Positions 39,757 through 46,637 of a DNA stretch of 64,000 nucleotides are shown in pieces. Made by a program: the position numbers and the translations under genes. This DNA is from Conexibacter sp. CPCC 205762 (GTDB lineage: Bacteria > Actinomycetota > Thermoleophilia > Solirubrobacterales > Solirubrobacteraceae): assembly GCF_030646155.1 (NCBI RefSeq), contig NZ_JAUTDN010000015.1:1-64000 (forward strand), written 5' to 3'. Under the pieces are notes generated by a model. That model searched no databases. It worked only from the letters and a program-made list of their open reading frames with translations, and was not told where the DNA came from. Position 1 is the stretch's first letter. Every line of letters starts with the position of its first letter.

Positions 39757-40810
39757 GAGATCACTCGACGCGGCGCTGCTCGACTTCGCCTGGTCGGAGT
39801 GGGCGCAGATGGGCGTGCTCGCGTCGGCGCCGCGCCGGAGTCCGTGGGCTGAGGATCCGGAGGCGCTGGTCGTCTTCACGCTGGAGGTCGCGCGAGACGA
39901 TCCGCGGCTGTTCGACGAGCTGCTGGACTGGCTGCTGCGCAACGAGCCGCTGGTGAGCGTGCGGCGCCTGCGCAGCTTCGCCGTCGATCCCGAGGACAGA
40001 CGGCTGGTCGACGGTGCGCTGACGTGGCTCGACGCGCACCGGCCCCGCGCTCGTCTGAGAGGTCGACGGCAGCCGCAGCCGTCCGGCGAGCCGGTGCCGC
40101 TGTTCACCGAGAGCGGCTTTCCGATGCGTGAGCCGGATCCGTCGTTCCTCTCGGCAGGGCTCGTGCGACCGCCGGTCGAGCCGAGCGGGAAGTCGCAGGC
40201 GCCGGACCTGCGAGCGCCGATCAACTTCGCCTTCCGGCTGCGGCAGGTGCTCGGGCTCGGCGCGCGGGCCGAGGTCGTCCGCCTGCTGCTGACGAGTGCG
40301 GCGCCGAGCATGAGCACGGCCGATCTCGGGGCCGGTGCCGGCTATGCGCGGCGCAACGTGCTGGATGCGGTCGGAGCGCTGCAGGAGGGCGGAGTCGTCC
40401 CAGCCGTCCGCGGCGCCGGTGGTCAGCGGTTCGCGATCGATCGCGGCGCGTGGGCCGCGCTGCTCGGGCTCGACGCGGAGCAGCTTCCCGAGGCGCGCGC
40501 GTGGTCGCAGTTGCTCGGTGCGCTGGTGCGAGTCCGGCGGTGGCTGCGCGACGTCGAGAGCGAGGAGCTGTCGGACTACATGCGAGCGAGCCGGGCGCGG
40601 GACCTGTTGGAGACGATCGCGCCGCCGCTGTCGATCGCGGGCGTCGAGGTCGCAGTCAACCCTGGGGTCGAGCTTGCTTGGCCGGAGGTTGAGCGGACCG
40701 TGGCGTCCGCGCTGGGCGCGCTCGGCGGCAGCGGTCCGGCTCTTCAGCCGGCCCGAAGACGCCCGCAGGCCAAGCGCTCCGCCGGCGCCGTCGAGCGGCT
40801 GGGCCGGTAA
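39737..40810 (+). CDS. Winged-helix protein of unknown function, third gene of the NTase cassette
   Basis: 357 residues, ATG 39737 inside the NTase gene. The N-terminal 120 residues are helical ('LDFAWSEWAQMGV', 'ALVVFTLEVARDDPRLFDELLDWLL'). After a Pro-rich hinge comes a winged helix-turn-helix near 185-250 ('AEVVRLLLTSAAPSMSTADLGAGAGYARRNVLDAVGALQEGG' in pieces). An Arg-rich tail ends it. It could be the DNA-binding regulator of the cassette or a second effector. Not recognised as a named family. A weak hairpin follows. Confidence 0.55.
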   Translation: MPISPLRRSLDAALLDFAWSEWAQMGVLASAPRRSPWAEDPEALVVFTLEVARDDPRLFDELLDWLLRNEPLVSVRRLRSFAVDPEDRRLVDGALTWLDAHRPRARLRGRRQPQPSGEPVPLFTESGFPMREPDPSFLSAGLVRPPVEPSGKSQAPDLRAPINFAFRLRQVLGLGARAEVVRLLLTSAAPSMSTADLGAGAGYARRNVLDAVGALQEGGVVPAVRGAGGQRFAIDRGAWAALLGLDAEQLPEARAWSQLLGALVRVRRWLRDVESEELSDYMRASRARDLLETIAPPLSIAGVEVAVNPGVELAWPEVERTVASALGALGGSGPALQPARRRPQAKRSAGAVERLGR

Positions 40811-40820
40811 CCGGCGAGCT

Positions 40821-40846
40821 TGCCGATCGCTCGTACCTGATCGGCA
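40821..40846 (+). terminator. Hairpin after the NTase cassette
   Basis: TGCCGATC (40821-40828) pairs with GATCGGCA (40839-40846) over a 10-nt loop, 11 nt past the stop codon. No T-tract. Confidence 0.5.
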
Positions 40847-41193
40847 GGGTGCGAGCTGCTCCGATCGCCAGTGGCACCGGCGGTTGGGGGTGGTGCGGGC
40901 GCGCCTGACTCTTCTCCCTGGATCGAAGTGCCGAGAGTGTTGTCGTGGATAGGAGTGGTGTCGCGTCGAAGCCCGCTGGCATGCGCGGATCGGCGAATGC
41001 TCGCTCGTAGCCGCCCCTTGCACCATCGCTGTCGCCGCTCGGCACCGGTCACGGGGCCCGGGATGGAGAGGCGCCGGCCGGGCGGCGTGTCCCCGCGCTG
41101 GCTCGCTCCCCGCTCGTGACCGTTCTCGCCAGTCTGTCTGTCGACGGCGGCGCGGTCCATTGGGTCCGCGCTCGGGGCTAGGCTGCGCCGAGG
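40847..41193. other. Non-coding gap
   Basis: About 350 bp with slightly lower GC than its surroundings. I see no convincing coding frame on either strand, no RNA gene and no repeat of note. A possible -10 (TAGGCT, 41179-41184) lies just before the TfoX pseudogene. Confidence 0.5.
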
Positions 41194-41570
41194 ATGGCCT
41201 ACGACGAGGAGCTGGCGAGCCGCCTGCGCGCCCTCCTCAGCGGGCTGGACGGGATCTCTGAGCGGCGGATGTTCGGCGGGCTGTCGTTCCTGTGGAACGG
41301 CAACCTCGTCTGCGGCGTGTTGGGCGACACCCTGGTGGTGCGACTGGGCGAGGCGCAAGCGAGCGCCGCGTTGGCCGATCCGCACGTGCGCCTGATGGAC
41401 CTTCAGAGACGGGCGTCGAGAGGCACGGTCTACGTCGACCCGCTGGGTGCGCGGATGATGCCGCGCTGCGCGGCTGGGTCGAGCGTGCGCTCGGCTTCGT
41501 CGCAACGCTGCCGTCGAAACCCGTTGGCAGAGCGGCAAGCGGTAGGGAGGCGGTGGCGACCGCGGCGTAG
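41194..41570 (+). pseudogene. Frameshifted TfoX/Sxy N-terminal domain gene
   Basis: The first frame encodes 'MAYDEELASRLRALLSGLDG', 'RRMFGGLSFLWNGNLVCGV' and 'RGTVYVDPLGAR', the typical TfoX N-terminal domain. Around 41450 the frame breaks, and the family's ending continues in another frame as 'DDAALRGWVERALGFVATLP' to a TAG at 41568-41570. Restoring one indel gives a protein of about 125 residues. It is either a recent pseudogene or a sequencing error; the rest of the domain looks intact. Confidence 0.75.
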
Positions 41571-41649
41571 CGCGGCCCGCGTGACGCCGGCCGCTACGGC
41601 GATCTCCCAGGGAGTGGTCGTGCGACACGCCGGAAGGTAAGGTGAAGCC

Positions 41650-42060
41650 GTGCCACTCGTCGTGCGAGCCGCATCGCTCATCGCCCTGTCCGCGCTCGTG
41701 CTTGCGGCTTCAGCGACCTCCCCTGCGCACGCTAGTGGCAGAGCACGGAGTTGCAGACCTCCAGACACATCGACTTTCTTCGGTGTCGATCGCGGTAAGC
41801 GGATCGTTCTTCGCGGCGACGCGTACGCCTGTCGTGATGCGCGACGGTTCGCCCGGTCTTTCGCCCGGTCGTGCGGTGATAGGCGGAGAAGCTCGGGGGA
41901 CTGCTCCGGGACGTACAGTGCCCCGCGCGGTCAGGCGCAGTGCATAGAGCAGATCGTCGGGCCTCCCGGCTCTGGCGGCTATGCGCGGGAGAGATGCCGC
42001 ATCGAGATCCGCGGCGGCGGCGCGGTGGGGATCACGTTCTACGCTGCGTTTGGCCTCTAG
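41650..42060 (+). CDS. Small secreted Cys-rich protein
   Basis: 136 residues, GTG start. The signal peptide ends 'SATSPAHAS'. The mature part is basic with six Cys ('RSCRPPDTS', 'YACRDARRFARSFARSCGDRRR', 'DCSGTY', 'QCIEQI', 'ERCRIEIRGGG'), likely disulfide-bonded. No family recognised. It lies within the tRNA-bounded segment, between two decayed genes. Confidence 0.55.
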   Translation: MPLVVRAASLIALSALVLAASATSPAHASGRARSCRPPDTSTFFGVDRGKRIVLRGDAYACRDARRFARSFARSCGDRRRSSGDCSGTYSAPRGQAQCIEQIVGPPGSGGYARERCRIEIRGGGAVGITFYAAFGL

Positions 42061-42166
42061 ACGTATCCGGCACTCGGGCGAGGCGTCTTACGGCGGCGCC
42101 CGCCGTCACAGGTTCACCTTGGATTTGGGACTGCTTCGGCGCCTCTAGATGTAGTTCCTGAGGGGG

Positions 42167-43029
42167 TTGTTCATCCGGGCCTCCTTGGAGGCTGGTGGTT
42201 CTCGAGGCCGCCAGACCGCCAAGGAGGAGCACCGGACGAGGTTGCACGCTAACGCGCCGCTCGGCCCGAAGGAGCGACGCACGATGGTCAGGCGGGTGGT
42301 CGAGCTGGGGTGGCTGCTTGCGGAGGCCGCGTTAGCGGCCGGAGTGAGCGGCCGTACCTGCTCGAAATGGCTGGCGCGCTATCGGGCCGAGGGGCCTGGC
42401 GGACTGGTCGATCGGTCCTCGGCAGCGAGCCGGGTCGCTAACCGCACCAGCGAGGAGACGGTCCAGGCGATCGCTGCGTTGCGACGGGTCCGGTTCACCG
42501 GCCCGGAGATCGCCGAGCTGCTCGACAAGCCGTTGTCGACGATCTCGGGAACCGACGCCGCCGGCCGCCGGCGCCGCCAGACCGGCTGGGAATTCGTGCA
42601 CGTCGCGATCGACGACCACAGCCGCCTCGCCTACGCAGAGGTCCTGCCCGACGAGAAAGCGACCACCGCGATCGCGTTCCTCAGACGCGCGATCCGCTTC
42701 TACCGCCGCTACGGCATCACCGTTCAGCGGCTGATCACCGACAACGGCTCCGCCTACCGCTCAACGATCCACCAGATCGCCTGCCACACGCTCGGCATCC
42801 GCCACCTCCGCACCCGCCCCTACCGGCCCAGACCAACGGCAAAGCCGAACGCTTCATCCGCACCCTCCAAACCAGCTGGGCCTACGGCGCGATCTACGCA
42901 TCAAGCACCGACCGCACCGCACACCTTGACGGCTGGCTCCACCACTACAACCATCACCGACGACACTCAGCCCTCGGCCACAAACCACCCATCACCCGAA
43001 CGAACAACCCGCTCGGGACCTACAGCTAG
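42167..43029 (+). mobile_element. Decayed IS481-family transposase
   Basis: N-terminal helix-turn-helix ('LHANAPLGPKERRTMV', 'AGVSGRTCSKWLARYRAEG') and DDE core segments ('GWEFVHVAIDDHSRLAYAEVL', 'ITDNGSAYRSTIH', 'GIRHLRTRPYRP') match IS481 transposases. Two lesions are visible. A deletion after 'LDKPLSTISG' (about 42550) removes the stretch that should hold the first catalytic Asp. A one-base loss near 42833 shifts the frame; the ending 'TNGKAERFIRTLQTSWAYG' continues in another frame to TAG 43027-43029. The element's ends cannot be defined. Confidence 0.85.
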
Positions 43030-43317
43030 CGCGGCAGATCGTGAGAAGGACTCTCGCAGCCTGACTCGAGCATCGCTCAAGCACTCGAGCGGCCGGGAGG
43101 CCCGGCGACTGCGGGCGCGGGAGGCGTCTCGCACGTACTCGATCGTCATACGGCGGAGACGCCCGCTGCGTGATCTCCTGCCAGACCGAAGCGAGGGGCG
43201 GGCCTCCTCTGGTGAGCAGTCCGTCACCGTGCGTGAGAACGGCGGCGCGGGTCAACTCGGCGGGCTCAGCTGCCGATTCAGGAGCGGAACGAACACGACA
43301 CAGGAGGAGCAGAGCAG
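43030..43317. other. Non-coding gap after the IS481 remnant
   Basis: No convincing gene on either strand. The only clear signal is at the far end, where AGGAGGAG serves as RBS for the gene at 43318. Confidence 0.5.
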
Positions 43318-43752
43318 ATGCGCAACAGATCGCTTCGCGTCGCGGCCGGACTCGCGGGCCTCGGCATCGCCGGCGCCGCGCTGGCGCCGGCCGCGCAGGC
43401 GGCGCCGAGATGCCAGTCGGTCCTGCCCGCGGTGGCGAAGGAGAACGCCGCCGCCGGCCGGCTCGTGAGAAGGCTGATCTCGACCACCGCCTTCACGCCG
43501 GTCGAGCGGACCGTCACGCCGAAGATCACCAGAACCGTCGGGTTCGTCGGCTATGGCTCGATCGTCGTGCCCGCTCCGCGCGGCACGACGCCGGTCGTGG
43601 GCAGCTTCCGTCTGAGAGGCGCCGACCGCTGCGCGATCACGATCACGGCGGCGCAGGTCGTGCTGCGGCGCAACGCCTACGTGATCGACTTCATCGCCCC
43701 CGGCGAGCAGGGCGACCCAGGCCGCGTGACGGTCACGCTGATCTCCGTCTGA
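43318..43752 (+). CDS. Secreted protein, 144 residues
   Basis: ATG 43318 with AGGAGGAG about 10-15 nt upstream, one of the strongest RBS sequences in the window. A signal peptide (1-29, 'APAAQAAP') is followed by a beta-rich domain ending 'GDPGRVTVTLISV'. Only two Cys. No family recognised. A short hairpin (CGGGGC/GCCCCG, 43760-43774) follows the stop. Confidence 0.65.
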   Translation: MRNRSLRVAAGLAGLGIAGAALAPAAQAAPRCQSVLPAVAKENAAAGRLVRRLISTTAFTPVERTVTPKITRTVGFVGYGSIVVPAPRGTTPVVGSFRLRGADRCAITITAAQVVLRRNAYVIDFIAPGEQGDPGRVTVTLISV

Positions 43753-44228
43753 GGTCGCGCGGGGCGCGGCCCCGACGGCGCGCGCGATCGCTCCCTGACC
43801 AATCAAACGACAGTCGGTCAGGTGACCTCGCCGCGCGTGTCGAGACGCACCCGCTGAGCGGTTCGCGCGGCGCGCGCTTCAGACGCGACCGGTCGGCGGC
43901 TCAGCCGCCGACCGGTCCGCGTTGAATGCCAGAGCGGACCGGTGCAGCCGCTGCGGCGGCACGCGGGGAGCCTGCATGAGCCTCATCCCGCCAACCGCAG
44001 CAACGAAAACGCCCCGGCCCGCCTCCCGGGCGACCGGGGCGCCTCGCGCGTACTCAGAAGCGAGGAGAAGGGAACTCTCTCGCACCAGCAATGCGCCGAG
44101 CGATCCCCGCTGGATCACCGCGCGCGGATCGGTGGACGTTTGTACGAACGCGTTCGCACGGCAGTCGCGCAGGAGCACTCCGCGCTTCCCAGCGCCGCCA
44201 CGATCTGGCGCGTTTACGATATGCACCT
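43753..44228. other. 476-bp non-coding region with interleaved palindromes
   Basis: No plausible gene on either strand; the 115-codon minus frame has no RBS and odd composition. Three copies of ACCGGT (43888, 43911, 43938) build two alternative hairpins. GACCGGTCGGCGGC (43887-43900) pairs perfectly with 43904-43917. ACCGGTCCGC (43911-43920) pairs with 43934-43943. The second arm of the first hairpin is the first arm of the second. A -10-like TACGAT (44215-44220) precedes the next gene. Confidence 0.6.
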
Positions 44229-45956
44229 ATGGCTTTTCCCGACACGTCTCCGCGGCGGATCGCGCGCGGCCTCGTCCTCTCGCTGACGGGCGCGACGCTG
44301 CTCGCCGCGCTCCCCGCCGGGGCGCAGGCCGACTACCAGCGGCTCTTCCCCGCGTCCGGCGGGACCGGCTGCTATGACGCCGCCTCGAACGCCGGCAGCC
44401 GCCTCGTCGTCCCCAACGGCGTCACGGCGATCGACGTCGAGGCGAAGGGCGGCGACGGCGACGGCGATCCCTTCGCCTGGCCGTCTCCGACGGTCGGTCA
44501 GGGCGCCGCGGTCGATGCCCGCGTCGCGGTCATCGGGATCGGCACGCTGTACCTCTGCATCGACGCCGACCGCCAGCAGGGCGGTGGCGGCTTCACCGCC
44601 GTCAGCGCCGCGCCCACGGTGAGCGAGTCGAGCCTGCTCGTGCTGGCGGCCGGCGGCGGCGGAGCCGGCTTCAACCGCGAGATCAAGGGCGGCGACGCCG
44701 GCGGGATCGCGGACGGGATCGCGCAGAATGCCCAGGACGGCGCGATCGACGGTCGCTACGCGGGCGTGCGGCCGGGGAGAGGCGCGACAGGCGGCGCCGT
44801 CCCGGCCGACGGCAGCGGCGGCACGAACGACGAGGGCCCGCTGCTCTCCGGGGCCGGCGGCTCGTTCCTGCTCGGCGGCGCCGGCGGCGACGGCGGCGGC
44901 CGCATCGGCGGGGCCGGCGGAGCCGGCTTCCGCAGCGGCGGCGGCGGCGCCGGCACGAGACCCGTGAGCCCCGGCGGCGGCAGAGGGGGCTCGGGCGGCA
45001 GCGGCTCGCTCCCGCTCTCCGGCGGCGGTGGAGGCGGCACCAGCTACTGCGCCCCGGCTCCCGCGGTGAGCGACTGCGACGGCGCGCCGTCCACATCCGA
45101 GGCGGGCCTGCGGCTGCGGATCCCCGAGGTCACGACCTCGACCGGGCTGACCGCGGAGCCGGCCGTCCCGGCGCCGGGCGACGCGGTGACCTTCAGAGCG
45201 GTCGTCGCGCCCGCGCCGTCGTGGGGCACGGTGCGCTTCGCGGACAGCGCGGGAGCGATCGCCGGCTGCGCGGCCGTCATCGTCGTGGACGGTGCGGCGA
45301 CCTGTGAGGCGACGGCATCGTCGGGCGTGCGCGTGATCACCGCGACCTACCTCGACGGCGGCAGCTCGAACGACGACACGCTGCTCTACCGGTCGTCGTC
45401 GGACACGCGGTCGCTGCAGGCCGTCCCGCCCGCGGCTGGCCCGCAGCCGGAGCCGAAGGTGGATCCGCCGCTGCAGCCCCAGCCGGAGCCCAGGCAGGAC
45501 GGCACGCCGAGAGCGGAGCCGAGACAGGGCGACCGGCCGTCCGCGACGGGAAGAGCCGGCCCGCGCGGCGCCACGCTCGCTCCCGGCAGAACCGTCGTGA
45601 CCGTGCGCGAGGGGGGCGGCGCGGCCAGCGCCAGGGTTCCGCTCGCCTGTCCGGCCGGCGCGCCTTGCCGATCCGCCGGCACGCTGGTCGCCCGCATCGG
45701 CGCGCCGGGCGCGGAAAAGCGCGGAGACAGGGCGGCGCAGCGGCTGCTCGCGCGCTTCTCCGAGGTGCGCATCGCAGCCGGCAGATCGCGGCAGCTGAGC
45801 GTGCGGCTTCCGCGCGCGTTCGTCCGCGCCGCACGTCGCGCCGGCCTGAAGACGGTCGTCGCGACGCTGACGGTGACGACGCGCTTCGACGCCGGCAGAC
45901 CGGTGACCGAGCGCCGGCGCGTGACGCTGCGGCTGCCCCCTGCCGGCCGGACGTGA
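44229..45956 (+). CDS. Secreted Gly-rich protein with Ig-like domain
   Basis: 575 residues. Signal peptide (1-35, 'ALPAGAQADY'). Residues 60-270 are Gly-rich with repeated 'GGAGG' clusters, resembling glycine-rich wall proteins. A Big_3/Ig-like repeat follows ('AVPAPGDAVTFRAVVAPAPSWGTVRFAD'), then a Pro/Glu hinge and a C-terminal domain ('VTVREGGGAASARVPLACPAGAPC', 'FSEVRIAAGRSRQLSVRLP'). A -10 TACGAT ends eight nt before the ATG. Its stop overlaps the GTG of a broken phosphotransferase gene. Confidence 0.7.
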   Translation: MAFPDTSPRRIARGLVLSLTGATLLAALPAGAQADYQRLFPASGGTGCYDAASNAGSRLVVPNGVTAIDVEAKGGDGDGDPFAWPSPTVGQGAAVDARVAVIGIGTLYLCIDADRQQGGGGFTAVSAAPTVSESSLLVLAAGGGGAGFNREIKGGDAGGIADGIAQNAQDGAIDGRYAGVRPGRGATGGAVPADGSGGTNDEGPLLSGAGGSFLLGGAGGDGGGRIGGAGGAGFRSGGGGAGTRPVSPGGGRGGSGGSGSLPLSGGGGGGTSYCAPAPAVSDCDGAPSTSEAGLRLRIPEVTTSTGLTAEPAVPAPGDAVTFRAVVAPAPSWGTVRFADSAGAIAGCAAVIVVDGAATCEATASSGVRVITATYLDGGSSNDDTLLYRSSSDTRSLQAVPPAAGPQPEPKVDPPLQPQPEPRQDGTPRAEPRQGDRPSATGRAGPRGATLAPGRTVVTVREGGGAASARVPLACPAGAPCRSAGTLVARIGAPGAEKRGDRAAQRLLARFSEVRIAAGRSRQLSVRLPRAFVRAARRAGLKTVVATLTVTTRFDAGRPVTERRRVTLRLPPAGRT

Positions 45957-46180
45957 CCGAGCCGCCCGCCGATGTGCCCGATCCCCCGTTCGACCGCGAC
46001 GAGCGCGCGACCGCCGTCGCGCGCCTGACCGGCGATCGCGCGATCCCGCTCGACCGGCACACCGTCGCGCCGCTCGGCGGGGCGGGCACGGCGGGGCGAC
46101 CGGCGGGCTCTGGCGCGTCACGGCGGAGGAGGGAGCGCGGCGTCCCTGGTCGCTCGTGGTCAAGCGCGTCGGTCTCCGCG
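45953..46180 (+). pseudogene. Truncated, frameshifted aminoglycoside-phosphotransferase-like gene
   Basis: A GTG overlapping the previous stop begins 'VTEPPADVPDPPFDRDERATA...LDRHTVAPLGGAG'. After an indel near 46090 another frame gives 'GLWRVTAEEGARRPWSLVVKRVG', the N-lobe of an APH-type kinase with its ATP-binding Lys. Nothing of the C-lobe follows. This is a 5' fragment of a small-molecule kinase gene. Confidence 0.55.
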
Positions 46181-46204
46181 CGCCGCGCTGCCTGCTCGTC
46201 GCCG

Positions 46205-46631
46205 AGCGCGCCGACGACCGCGCGGCGCTGTGGCTCGACCGTCGTCCTCTCGCTCTGCGGCCTGAGCGCCAGCGCCCTCGGCTACGAGCGTCCGGCCGGC
46301 GGCAGATGGGCCTTCGCCAACTCCTTCGACGACAGGCAAGCTGCTGCTGCTGTTCGACCAGACCGGCAGGGTGCTGAGCAGCGGCAAGATCGAGCTGCCC
46401 GGCGGCTGCCGCATCAGCTTCAACGCGCGCAAGGGCGGCGTCGGCGCGTCGGCGGGGTCTTTCGCGCGACCGCGCTGTGCGCCGGCGGACCGGTCGCGGC
46501 GCGCACGCAGGAGAGCGCCTCCGGCGAGCGGCAGAGCGGGCTGGCCGCTGACCTTCGCGACGGCCGATGGCAAGCCGGCCGTCGCGGCCACCGCGGTCGC
46601 GCTCGGCATCACCTGCGCGGCGCCGCGCTGA
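46205..46631 (+). pseudogene. Multiply frameshifted 3' fragment of another gene
   Basis: Three frames in sequence read like one protein: 'VVLSLCGLSASALGYERPAGGRW' (about 46235-46325), then 'LLLLFDQTGRVLSSGKIEL' with 'CRISFNARKGGVGAS' (about 46335-46450), then 'LTFATADGKPAVAATAVAL' to a TGA at 46629-46631. At least two indels break it. The family is not recognised; it looks like a secreted or surface protein tail joined directly to the APH fragment. Confidence 0.5.
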
Positions 46632-46637
46632 GGGCGG

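Noticed and set aside
40744-41628. A 294-codon minus-strand frame across the NTase cassette end and TfoX pseudogene
   Set aside because: Low-complexity basic sequence without domain or RBS; antisense to better genes.
43879-44226. A 115-codon minus-strand frame in the gap before the Gly-rich gene
   Set aside because: No RBS, ends inside the palindrome cluster, and its composition is not protein-like.
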